DNA of 64,000 bases from Toxorhynchites rutilus septentrionalis (lineage: Eukaryota; Arthropoda; Insecta; Diptera; Culicidae). The notes beneath the pieces are model-generated. The model was not told the DNA's origin and made no database searches. It worked only from the letters and a program-made list of their open reading frames with translations. The stretch is from the NCBI RefSeq assembly GCF_029784135.1, contig NC_073746.1:145332556-145396555 (forward strand), in the 5' to 3' direction. Positions 22,573-32,539 of the stretch are shown one piece after another; positions within the stretch are counted from its first letter, which is position 1; every line of letters starts with the position of its first letter. The translations under genes were made by a program, and so were the position numbers.

Positions 22573-24117
22573 CTATTACATGTACAGTTGGATAAAAATC
22601 GCGATTTTTGAAGATGATGCTTGAATTTTCACCAGGAATTGTTTATATCGATATTGCAGCCAAATTAAGAAAGATAGAAGTTGTGCGTCAAAGAACAAAT
22701 TGTGGAGCGGTTAAGGAACTTCATTTTAATTGATAGAAACAATCTAGTTTAATATAAATTTTTAGGATAAAATTAATAATAACACATTAAAAATTATTAA
22801 ATTTTAAGTGTTTCACTTCCAAAATGTAGGAGGATTTTTTTCATCAAATATGATCGTACATCACCCCCTGAGAGAATCTGGATAAATTAATTTTTTTATG
22901 TGAGAAAGGTGTTTTCTGACTTTAAAGGGATGAATCAAAAATCAAATTCCTCTATTATTTTCAAAAAACGAAAAATACATGCAAAAAAACGAACAAAAAA
23001 TAATGTTTTGACTCGATTATCCGGAGGATTCGATTATACGGAGTGAAAAAAAATCAATACTCCGGATAATCGAGTCCGACCTGTATTAATGTTTGATTCG
23101 TGACTTTTTTATGTATGAATTGTCGCGATTTACATGCTCTGCCAACTTTTTTCAATTTAGAAACAAGTCAAGAACTTGTCGAACGCGAGAATTTACAAGA
23201 AAAAAAGTAACGAGTAAAACATTATTTTTTAAGGCTTCTCCGTACAAAAATGCGTTATATTCCAGAAACAGTAAAATATAGAAAGTTGATTGATTTATAT
23301 ATTTTATTGTATTTGTGAATGAATAGTGAATTAATTGTATTGCTGACTATCCAAGCGAGCTAACAGTAACCATTTCAAGCAACAGTGCTATTTTGCGTGT
23401 CAAAAGTTGTAATTTCATTATTTTGCTAAGAATTACTATCCTAATATGTCGAAATATACAGGAGAGATATGGTATGCCACGTTTCTCAACAAAACTATAT
23501 AAATCGTGTCATTGTTCACTAACTATTCATAAAGGGTCACTTGACCCGCTGTGGTAGGAATAGGTATACATGGAACATCGGTAGGTTCAGTGTTAAACAA
23601 AATTATAGTTTTACAACTAATTACAACTTTTTTCGAAGAAAACATGATAAAGTTATTGTTAGAAAAACTTTTTACCTGTAAAAGTGTCCATCTTCCGATG
23701 TATGGACGACTTGTTGGAAATTGTAAGGGATATTGATGTAAAAATTTTAAAAATTTAAAAATAATACTTTTTTGAGAAAAATAAATTTTAATTTTTTAAA
23801 TAATTTTTTTTCAGAGAAATATTTTTTCAAAAAAATGTAATTTTTGATCATTTTTTTTTAAATTCAAATAATTTCCTATATTTTATCCTTTGACCAGATT
23901 TTTTTTGGTATTATAGTTTTTGAGTTATAATTTTTTGTAAAAAGTCATTTTTTTTTGCTTTTTTCAAACAGTAGTTCTATTCTTTTTTGAATATTTGCAT
24001 ACTTAAAATAAAAAGTTGGTGTTGACATGTGTTTACACCAACAACGTTTCGCTGCTATCTAAGATGGTGCTGCAACTCCTGAGTCGAGTTGGTATGAAAT
24101 TAGTCTCATACGTATCC

Positions 24118-24732
24118 CAGATAATCTCATTCATGAAACTTGTGTTTTCTTCCAGTATGGTTCTTTTCTCGAATGTATACTATGCCCAGTGCATTCAATT
24201 TGTAATTTTCTTTCTGCGATTAATCGAATTAATTTGATCGGATTAACCATTCATGTATAAACACACTTCAGATGGATAGTTGGTGGTAATTATGAAAATT
24301 TTATAATTATCGATTATTTTTGAGTGTATCGGCTCGTAATAGCTGGTAACCGTTTAGAATTATTTGAATATTTTTTGCACAATTCCTTTACTTCAAAATA
24401 CATGTGAAAAATATATATAATTTGTATTCAGTCAAAATCATTGGCAGCTGCAGCGCCTGAATGTTGACAGCATTATTTTAGTCGAAAATTGTTTTTAATT
24501 CCATTTGAGCCGCAGATTGCCTCCATCATAAGTCCAGAGGTATTTCGCAGCATCTGTAATATTGATCGATTGAGTTGATGATCGAATGGATAGCATTATT
24601 TTCCCACCCTAGAGACAAGCACGAAACTGTTCGTATCCAAAAACCAATCCTATCCGCCTTTCGCAGTGCACTATTTCACGAGGATGTGATCCTAGGGTAT
24701 CTGAGGATCCGGCTATATTCACCAAAACACAA
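24118..24732. other. No gene seen
   Basis: AT-rich to about 24430, then more balanced composition. No transposon signature or long frame. Confidence 0.4.
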
Positions 24733-24861
24733 TTAAGCCGAAGTCTTTTCCGTTACGTACTCGTAAACCACATCGCATAGAATGAAAAGCACATCGAATG
24801 CGGTCACCAAGATTCCAATGAGCCAGAGATACCAAAGGAAAAGAATAATTTGTTTGAACAT
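24733..24861 (-). CDS. Small hydrophobic reading frame (42 codons), unidentified
   Basis: From ATG 24861 to TAA 24733 on the minus strand. Residues 5-35 form one or two hydrophobic, aromatic-rich segments (LFLWYLWLIGILVTAFDVLF), followed by an acidic end EYVTEKTSA. The codons are mixed, not a simple poly-T artefact. The frame is also open upstream of the ATG, through a T-rich tract, so it could be the last exon of a membrane protein. The surrounding 0.3 kb is less AT-rich than the rest and has no transposon features. No family match is known to me, and a chance frame cannot be excluded. Confidence 0.25.
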   Translation of the reverse strand: MFKQIILFLWYLWLIGILVTAFDVLFILCDVVYEYVTEKTSA

Positions 24862-25195
24862 TATCAAGAGAGATTTTCGTTCAAAACAAAAAAAAAGTTA
24901 CTGTCTCCAAAATCATTTTCCGAAAACAAGGCTTGCTTTTATTTGAATGCGTTATGGGGACCAACAATCAACAAACCGAAATTCATCAACATTTACATAT
25001 ATCGAATTTATTTACATCTATTTTCTCATGAATAAAATCATCTATTACTATAAATATCACAAGTATATACGTTGGTGCGTTATCGAGATGCAAGTCCATA
25101 AATGTTTTATAATATTCCCATAGTTTTGAAAGTGTGAAATACAAAGTTTTTTATTCTATTACAAAAGCTTTCATCTTTTCAAAAATGTTGTTGTG
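24862..25195. other. No gene seen
   Basis: AT-rich sequence without recognisable structure. Confidence 0.4.
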
Positions 25196-25765
25196 ATCAC
25201 AGAAGTGACTACCATGAACTTGCATTCATTCGAAGGATAATTCCTTGCCATATTCATTTGAACATCATTCCCGGCATGCGACTACCTCATCTGGCGTAAA
25301 GGAAGTCCAATAGGGAGATTCAACCACGATCACTTCCGGCAGTAATGTTGTCTCCAAGGTGCCAATCGTTTGCGACTTATCCGCAAAGGCCAGAGACTTC
25401 ACATAATCTCAAAATAGTCCAGCGTTGTTGAATCGCATAATTCAAGGGTTACGCGAACTTATAAGTCGTTTGTCGAACGTTTCTTTCAATAAATCAATTG
25501 TAGAACGCGCCGTGCGAAATGAATGTTGCACCGTTTTGTTGGAACAACACCTTCTTCTCATTTAGGTTCCTCTATTGTGTCACAAAAAGGTCGGTAAATT
25601 GACCCTGTAACGGTCACCATTAATTGTTCGTTCTAGCCGGCATTATTTTAAAAGAAAAACGGCCCAATGATTCCACTGGCCCATCAAGCGCACCAGACAA
25701 TGAATTTATCAGAATGCTACGGTGTTTTCACAATGGCACGAGGATACTCTTCACTTCAAATACGA
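25196..25765 (-). pseudogene. Tc1/mariner-superfamily (DDE_3-type) transposase relic
   Basis: On the minus strand, pieces in shifting frames give GQWNHWAVF and NGDRYRVNLPTF (about 25600-25680), VLFQQNGATF (second catalytic region, D changed to N, about 25530-25560), TIDLLKETF-like, then NNAGLF and YVKSLAFADKSQTIGTLETT (about 25330-25430), and a C-terminal WTSF region. This is the C-terminal half of an IS630/Tc1/mariner transposase in the usual order. Many stops are present, and no terminal repeats were found. Confidence 0.7.
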
Positions 25766-25859
25766 TATTTTTCTTATCGACTTACTACTGGAGGCGATCT
25801 GGGGTAGTGTTTAGCATCCGTATCGCTCACGTTAAAGGTCACGAATCCAATACTCACTC

Positions 25860-26370
25860 CCGACATTCTTCCTTCGGAATGGAAGTAAAGTTGTGGGCCG
25901 AGTACAAAAAAACCAACAGCAACTTTGTTTTGAGCCCATTCACAAAATGTACGACATTCCCGGATGCCGTGTGACTTGCTCGATTTGAATTTTGTAAGCA
26001 AGTAAACTCCGTTCTTTTCATCATAAAAAGCATGGGCAGTACTTTTGTACCCGCATGCATTTCTGCGGACCGAGATGAGTTTCCCCAACACAGACTTCAA
26101 AACCAAGGAGTCTGGAAAAATCGGCAATGTTCGGATATCGGATAAATGAATGAAATGAACAAGGTATCATGCCATATGTTAGATTTGGAACGAAGTACGT
26201 AATCTATCACAATGCATGAATTGACCTAAATTGGAATTTGTTTGCAATTGAATTCGGAAGCCATTTCTTTCAATCACTGGTTTAATTAATACACTCAAAT
26301 GATAAACCAACGGTAGTCTTACTTCAACCTTGCGGTTATATCATAGGTATAACTCACACATAGTTTTTTG
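25860..26370. repeat. Dispersed repeat family D1, copy 2
   Basis: Shares GAGTTTCCCCAACACAGA and neighbouring blocks with 11030-11050, and CAACCTTGCGGTTATAT and preceding blocks with 11490-11722. GTACTTTTGTACCCGCATGC is shared with copy 1 (11101-11120, more diverged). A 117-codon antisense frame here is a by-product of the repeat. Confidence 0.7.
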
Positions 26371-26389
26371 TAAATAGAATGATTGCATA

Positions 26390-26990
26390 AAGATGGGATG
26401 TACATCATTTTGAAGCTTAAATTCTCAGGTTTTAGAATATTTTACGAACAAATTTTTGACTTGGTGTGTAGTGTCCGCGAAAATGGTCATGTCAAATTTC
26501 AAAAATCAACCATGTAAATTTTGTTTATTGGCCCAAAGAACTGATTTGTGCAAAATTTCAGCACAATCGGATATGATTTAGGGGTGTCTAGAAACGCTCA
26601 AAAATTGTGATTTTGCTACTCTCGAAAATCTACCATGTACGTGAAATTTGGAAAATCGAAAAAAAATCGTTGCCAAATGACTTACAAATGCATAAAACGT
26701 CGAGATCTGGTGTTATCTCGCAAACAATTTTTGGCCGAAAATCGACCTTCTGGGACCTCATCTGAGTGGCAATCAATGTATGGAAAAAAAATTCTAAACG
26801 ATTTTAGAGAACTGGCCATGTACATTTTGTTTTTTGGCCCAAAAAATATTGGACTGCATATTGGATTGGAAATTACTCCAGTTTTCCTATTGATCGTACT
26901 CCATTTTCTACTAATATCGATTTTCAATTCAAATAACATGTCAATTGTTAAAAATGAGAAACATAAGAAAAAATCGAATATTCCGTGACT
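26390..26990. repeat. Dispersed AT-rich repeat with internal duplication
   Basis: Two related blocks, ACCATGTAAATTTTGTTTATTGGCCC at about 26510 and GGCCATGTACATTTTGTTTTTTGGCCC at about 26815, lie in the same orientation about 300 bp apart. This suggests a partial tandem repeat in a noncoding dispersed element. Copy number is unknown. Confidence 0.45.
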
Positions 26991-27298
26991 GGCCCTAACT
27001 AACTAACAAGAATGGGCTTTGTTTCTAATATATCTCACAAGTGCACTAGTAGGATTTAGTGCCTCTGAAATGAAAACTAGTCGGACACGACACGAGATAT
27101 TCCAATCCGTTTCGATTTTGACTACGAACAGAGCAGTTCCGATAGCATGAGATCAATGGGATAAATGTACCATGCTTGTGAAATAACTTAAACCAATGAA
27201 TCTATGAAGAATTTACGTAGCTGTGTCGTAGTTAGTACCATTGAGCTTATAAGATATTAAGATTATCAATGAATCATACCATAGCAGACCCACCTACC
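26991..27298. other. No gene seen
   Basis: AT-rich flank of the Tc3-like element. Confidence 0.4.
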
Positions 27299-27483
27299 TA
27301 CACTCTGTCCAACTTCTATAAGACCACCCTGATTCTATTTCGTTGCAACACAAACAGTTAGAATTTCAACAAGATACATTCATACATTGTTGAATGCTTA
27401 GAATAAAGTATATTGAATGTCAATTTCTTTCAAAAGAGTTGTTTGTTTATTTATTGTACTTAAATATGCTAATTTCAGCTGTT

Positions 27484-28928
27484 TCATTGCCCATTGAAAC
27501 CATGGGGACCATCCAAATTGTACTTTTTTTCGTCAGTGAAGATAGCCTATAGGGGAGGTAGGGGTAAAACGGACATGTTAAGAAGAATTTCAATTATATC
27601 TTTGGAAACTCATGTTTCCCAAAACATTGATGCAGTTTCTTACAATTCAATATACTGTTTTTCTACCTAATTGGCCAAATATTTTACAAAAAAAGTGTTT
27701 TTCAATGTTTTTTAATGAAACAGATCAAAAAGTTCAACATTTTTTCGATGCGAGTAATACGGACATATAGTGGGGGTAATACGGACAGGTTTGTAATATA
27801 TGAATCGTAGGGGTTTATCAATCGCGAAAGGTATAATTTTATTCAACCAAGGTCTGAACTCATCACGAATGTCCGATAAATGATGAAAAAATCGAATTCA
27901 GCAGTATAAACGGACAGACCCTCGACTATTTTGCTTTTGGTTCCAGTCAGCTTCTAAACAGTCCACATTTCGCTTTTGATTTCCATTTATATACGCAGGG
28001 CATTCCTTAGGAATAGATTAAACAGACTTTTCACAGTTCATCTCACTCCCACTGGCAACTGTCCGTTTTACCCCACCAGTACAATTATTTCAATAATTTA
28101 AATTTTCCACTAAAAAATGAATTTACTTTTCCGTACATACCTAATATCGCTTCTCTGTTAACTCACAAACCGAAATATAACCATTAGCGAATTAAATTTT
28201 GCAACTAAACCACTCAAAATGCTTAATATCGAAGCCGCAAAAGTTACATCCACACGCGGAATCATGTTTGATTTTCGGTCTTTGTTTCCCTTTTCCACTT
28301 TTGATCAGTATTCATTGCCATAGAGTGACTTAAATATCATAGAATAACATGTAGAAGGTGTTTGCATTAACAGAAATCGCAAATTCAAAATGTAACTATA
28401 CAAATCAACCACCTGTCCATACTACCCCCACTGTCCGTATTACCCGCGGTTCCCATACATTGAAGAATGTTTCGTTATGGTATATAGCAAAATGTATTCT
28501 TTTGGAAACATACTTTGTCACAACATACCATGTCCCACTATCGGTTCAAGTTGGCTTTGGCAAAACTCAGACGTCTTCCGATGTGAAATGGTGTAAGATG
28601 AGGAGCTTTAACCTTGAGCATTTTTTACCAAAATTTGACGAATTGTCACCCGAGTAGTTGAGAAGTTAAAATATTGCTTTAGTTGCATAAGCGATTTTGA
28701 GGTATTCGAAGCTGTACTAACTATTTCCCGCTTATCCCGGTCAGAGAGATTCGATTTACGTGGAGCTCTCTCCTTCATACCGTATCCTTGTGGATTCGCC
28801 AAATAATTGAGCACTACTGGATGGGATCGCCCAACTCGACGAGCAATTTCTCTGATACCAAGATTTTCTTGGTGAAATGCATCGATTTGTCTTTCTTCTC
28901 TCTCCGTGAGCTTTTTTCCCTTCGGCAT
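27484..28928 (-). pseudogene. Tc3-like transposase, interrupted and truncated
   Basis: From ATG 28928 the first 100 residues form a bipartite helix-turn-helix: KKLTEREERQIDAF, GIREIARRVGRS, RDKREIVSTASN and RVTIRQIL. After a shift near 28608 the frame continues with LTPFHIGRRLSFAKANLNR. A MITE (27552-28453) then intervenes. The first catalytic block, IFTDEKKYNLDGPHGFN, follows at 27484-27546. That DEKK.NLDGPDGF-like motif is characteristic of Tc3-type transposases. The second Asp and the Glu are missing. The gene is dead. Confidence 0.87.
27552..28453. mobile_element. MITE-like insertion with GGGTAA.ACGGACA ends
   Basis: The left end GGTAGGGGTAAAACGGACAT and right end TGTCCGTATTACCCGCGG are inverted relatives, with further GGACA/TGTCC motifs just inside (27770-27790, 28067-28078, 28415-28435). 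It separates the HTH and catalytic parts of the Tc3-like transposase, so it inserted after that gene. Exact borders and target duplication are uncertain. Confidence 0.6.
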
Positions 28929-29177
28929 TTTCCAGATTTATTGATCAAAACAACTAAAACAACGGAAAATCGAACTCATCTTATAGAAACTTGACAGTTG
29001 AAAAATACGAAAACATTCGTTTACGCTCAGCGCTTGCACACACACATATGAAAATAATGCAGTGTATGGTAGTCACCAATACCTACCCACTAGAATACAA
29101 ATTGAAGCATTGTTTGTTTACAATGGCACAAAGCAGCAAGATCATCACCTGGTCTTATAGAAGTTGGACAGAGTGTA

Positions 29178-30633
29178 TACTTATATATCTATATAAAATT
29201 GTTTATCGCATCATGAATCATTATTACTTTTTTCTATACTTTTTCATTTTTGAATAAACAATCGAATTTAGTTTTAAGAAAAATCACATTTATCAATCAT
29301 TCAATGTGTCCTATGACCTGAGATGAGCTTAACTTGAATGCACTGTTTTTGATGAAATCGATTCACCCCTGTAATATTTTATGACATTCAATACGAAATT
29401 AGAAACAGATCAATGGTTTTATTTAATTTTTATTTTTTGGTATTTTATGGAATACATTCAAGCTCAACAGATGTCAGCATGGGGATCTGTTAATATTGCC
29501 TTATTACGAATTGAAGTACCACACATTTGCATGGTGCGAAAATCCGTAGATTATACTCAACGTAACCGAGCGGCAACATCGGCTAGACTAGCGAAATCTA
29601 CCTTTCAAAATGCATCGCATCAGTGCGTCAATTATAGATCGATGACTGATAAAACTGGACTTTCCAATACGGTGCACATGCTGACCACGCTGACATGCAG
29701 TTTTTCGCCTTCTAGTTCCAGCGAGTAAGAAAAAACAGGTTAACGTACGACCTTCGTCGACCGCGCATTGTCTTATCACACACGTGTGCTCGTACCTTTA
29801 TTACGTTTCCAAACGCCCTGGGTACGACCCTCCACTCTCAGGGCGTGGGCGATAGCAAGTGTATTCTTTGGGAAGGAACTTAACCTAACCATAAACCGGA
29901 ATCCGCAACCATTGAAACGCCTGCGGTTTCACCAGAAAAACGATTTCACCAGGAAAACGAAACAAATGATAAATGAACCATAAAATGCAAAATATTTACG
30001 ATTATGATAAAACATGTCGGGAACCAAGAATGCCGCTTGCGGATAGCAATCACAAGGATAAAGGAAATTGCGCGTTTCGGTGATACGACCGATTGATTCA
30101 CTAGCGGCAGCTCAAACCAGAACGGTTGGTTCGCTGCAAGAACTTGACGTTCTTGACTTTGATGAATAACAGCGTGATTGATTACACGTGCATCAAGCTG
30201 GTAGATTCCAAAGCTTGAACGTTTCCTAGCTTATGCTTTGCTTTGGAGTGTACACAATTGGGTCTTTGTTTGATTTTCATTTACTTTTTCTGTCCATCGG
30301 ATCGGGTGATGCACAACTTATGATACTCTTCTACCCAGGTCCCTGCCCGAAAGCTGATATCCGCGCTGTTGAGTGAATTATAATGAATGGGTTTGTGTTT
30401 TACTGCGTTGCGTGCCTTGTGTATCGATATCAGGTGGCAAAATTTAAACATGTTCGTATGGCACATACAGACAGGGGAAGCACCAAATGTTGTTCGTGAT
30501 TGTCTAATACTCGTAATACCCCACAGAATGTCTTGATTCATGGCGCGAAATGATCGGATAATTGAGACAACTAAACTTCTTCTAGCGGCTCTGCCTCCTA
30601 CTAAATAGATGCTGGGTGAGAAAGTGATCAAAC
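29178..30633. other. Repeat-poor region, no gene called
   Basis: AT-rich to about 29450, then GC-richer and free of recognised repeats. A plus-strand frame at 29381-29728 starts with a hydrophobic stretch and ends near GCGA|GTAAGA, a possible donor, but the protein is unrecognised. Antisense frames are equally unconvincing. This may be host upstream or intronic DNA. Confidence 0.35.
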
Positions 30634-30671
30634 TATAAATGGACTGACAGTGAGCTCTGCCGTTGCCAGTT
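30634..30671 (+). promoter_or_regulatory. Possible TATA/initiator core promoter
   Basis: TATAAAT at 30634-30640 is followed about 34 bp later by CCAGTTAT at 30666-30673, resembling an arthropod initiator (A at 30668). It sits at the start of a GC-rich, repeat-poor island. No downstream gene was confirmed. Confidence 0.28.
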
Positions 30672-30673
30672 AT

Positions 30674-31369
30674 TCGAGTGTCATTACGCTCCGCTTTGGT
30701 GCCCGGGTGGGAGGAGGTTCGGCAGGGCAGTGTCTTGTTTCAAGCGCAAAACGCTTAGTCCTCATGTCTGGTTCAATCCGCCGCCGAGTTGACAGACGAG
30801 GCGACAGCCAAAAGCGCTTCCTACAGAACAATAAAATCATACAAACGAATTATTCGACTTCGCGGATTTTTCCGCTGATGCTAATGGAACGTGCCCTGGG
30901 CTTGCCTTAGCTAGCCGACCGCCACTATTCTATCTATCCACCGCTTTTGTTTCGAGTCTGTTGACAGCTACAGCAAAAGCGTGGCGGTGTTCGGTTACAC
31001 GACTCGGAGGATTTACGCTGATTCAAGCTGACATGTGTGACGTAATACCCCGTACCTGGTAATCGTCTAGTTTGAATGTTTAGAAGATGCATCTTTAGTG
31101 TTTGATATTTTTGTACCTTCGGTTAACTACCCGCCCACATATGACAATTTTTCGACCGAATTTTCAGAATTGTGTTCTACCGATTTTAATTGAGATATTT
31201 TTTTTTATAAAATCGGCTGAACTGGCACATTTCGTCCCGCCCAAAATTGTTTTTTTGATATGAATACTTCAAAACATTCACGTTTTCTCAATAAGCGAAC
31301 ATTCGTGGGTCCAATCTCAGTACTCTTAATTTTTTTCATTTTTCATTTTTGGAATTGGAATCAAAATTA
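30674..31369. other. GC-rich then AT-rich, no gene called
   Basis: 30674-31050 is the GC-richest repeat-free stretch nearby. A frame ending at 30910 has no ATG at its reported beginning and no recognisable domain. AT-rich from 31080. Confidence 0.35.
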
Positions 31370-32280
31370 TTACTCGATATTGTTTAACACGTTGAGCCTT
31401 GAATTGTTCTCGCTGCGCTTTCCATTCAGATAGCTACAGCGACGTGTGAGGCTGAATACGCGTAATGTTGTAATGAAGCTCATTAAAGACTTCATGTTTT
31501 GTATGAACGCACGTGCTGTAATATCATGACAATGCATGCATTTTGGCCTGGCAATAGCAAAGGCTGTGTCGGTGTTGCTCATGATAGCGTCTCGCAAGTG
31601 AATGTATTTTTTCTCACGCCACTTCTGTTGATTGTGTCGTAGGAAAAGCAGTCGTTCGCTCCCTACCTTAGCGTATATGCGTATGTGTACCATAAAATGT
31701 CAGTAAAGCTCACGACATCTATGAATGATGTTGTTTCTGACAGCGTCGAATCATTGTACTACAACATAAAAAAACATCGAGCGCACTCTCGTGTTTGTAT
31801 CATCCCCTCTAACATGTTCATAATTATTAATCTGAAATGAGTAACGATGTTCTTAATGGAAGAAGTGCCTGTGGCAGGATCTCGTTGTTTAACGCTTATT
31901 CAATATTCGCGATGTGCCTTCAGAGTGGCCGGGGGATTTGTCGTCAAAGAAATTTCTTCAGATTTGCACTTTGTCAGACATATTGTAGAGCTTGTCACTC
32001 AAAATACATTCGAGGCGTATTTCTTGGCATAGAAATATCAACTATGTACTAAGAAAAAAGACACAAGTTATACTACGTTAAGACGGCGAACGTTAGGGAC
32101 GATAGTACCATTGAAACGAAGATGAAGAGCGTCGCATGAAAGGTGTTTATCTACGATGGACTCCAGACTATTGCTTCTTCTTCGAATCAAAATTTCTCGT
32201 GTCGCTGTGCTGTCGCCTACCATGATTTCAGCAATGCCTTTAACAACATGTGCATTGGATCTACTACACACGAGCTCTTC
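31370..32280 (-). pseudogene. Helitron relic 2 (polyprotein N-terminal part)
   Basis: Minus-strand pieces: EIMVGDSTATREILIRRRSN..LESIVDKHLSCDAL (about 32130-32235), a SINE, ISHFRLIIMNML (about 31800-31840), then VGSERLLFLRHNQQK and KKYIHLRDAIM (about 31580-31665), and HDITARAFIQNMKSLM (about 31480-31530). These match the order of Helitron proteins ahead of and into the Rep domain and parallel the relics at 15 and 50 kb. Rep catalytic HUH residues and the helicase are not present. Confidence 0.75.
31862..32115 (+). mobile_element. Diverged tRNA-derived SINE inside Helitron relic 2
   Basis: GTGCCTGTGGCAGGATCTCGTTGTTTAACG corresponds to the tRNA-like head (A box region) of the SINE at 46496. 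GTCAAAGAAATTTCTTC, ATACATTCGAGGCGTATTTCTTGGC and GACGGCGAACGTTAGGGACG match its body and 3' part. It lies at the same Helitron position, and opposite to the Helitron frame, as in relics 1 and 3. Confidence 0.72.
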
Positions 32281-32306
32281 AGCCGGTGTTTTATATGTAT
32301 TTTTTT

Positions 32307-32382
32307 AAGCCAAATTTAAGTAAAAAATGCCAATACAAAATTCCCGAATATTTTTTTTTGCATTTTTGTTTAAATTTGGCTT
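32307..32382. repeat. Small hairpin repeat
   Basis: AAGCCAAATTTAAGTAAAAAATGC (32307-32330) pairs with 32360-32382 on the other strand with one mismatch and one gap, leaving a ~29-nt loop. It lies just outside the pogo-like element. Confidence 0.7.
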
Positions 32383-32539
32383 CCAAAAATACAAAAAACA
32401 CATCGTGACACGAAATTTATACATATACAGTCAACTCTCCCTAACTCGATATTCAAAGGGACCATCGAGTTAGGGAGGTATCGAGATACAGAACATTTTT
32501 TCATAATTTTTTTATGTAATAAATTGTCATATATTAGGG

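Larger units (their letters stand above)
21343..23083. mobile_element. TA-flanked TIR element (CAGGTCGGACTCGATTA family)
   Basis: CAGGTCGGACTCGATTACCC starts at 21343 and its inverted form, TCCGGATAATCGAGTCCGACCTG, ends at 23083. TA lies on both sides (21341-21342, 23084-23085). A second left-type end, CAGATCGGACTCGATTATAT, sits at 22405 after TA, so a 679-bp unit (22405-23083) is nested in or fused to the larger one. Repeated ACTCGATTAT motifs close to the ends resemble transposase-binding subterminal repeats of pogo-like elements. No transposase was seen. Confidence 0.8.
20183..24117. mobile_element. Long inverted-repeat (foldback) element with nested insertion
   Basis: The outer ends are inverted copies: GATACGTTCATGACGAATTTC at 20183, and a related sequence read backwards from about 24117, both followed inward by (A)TTTCATGCCAACTC, CAGCACCATCT.AGATAGCAG and GAAACGTTGT. 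The similarity continues deep: 20750-20900 is the inverted counterpart of about 23100-23290 (CGATTTACAT.CTCTGC, GTAACGAGTAAAACATTATT), and 20535-20605 that of 23660-23735 (the CATCGGAAGATGG block). The arms are thus roughly 0.75-1 kb. A further inverted copy of 20520-20605 sits at 20930-21015. The ends match the MITE at 37344-37710. No coding sequence was found. Confidence 0.72.
27301..29175 (-). mobile_element. Tc3-like DNA transposon with perfect 26-bp TIRs
   Basis: CACTCTGTCCAACTTCTATA starts at 27301 and the same 26-bp sequence is read inverted from 29175. TA flanks both ends (27299-27300, 29176-29177). The transposase on the minus strand is split by a MITE and truncated. Perfect TIRs alongside a decayed gene suggest the ends were kept or that the copy moved in trans. 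Confidence 0.92.

Noticed and set aside
25774..26127. 117-codon minus-strand frame
   Set aside because: It lies across dispersed repeat D1 and is not conserved as a frame in the other copies.
30650..30910. 86-codon plus-strand frame after the TATA-like box
   Set aside because: Its reported start is GTG, not ATG, and the peptide is Arg/Ser-rich without a domain.
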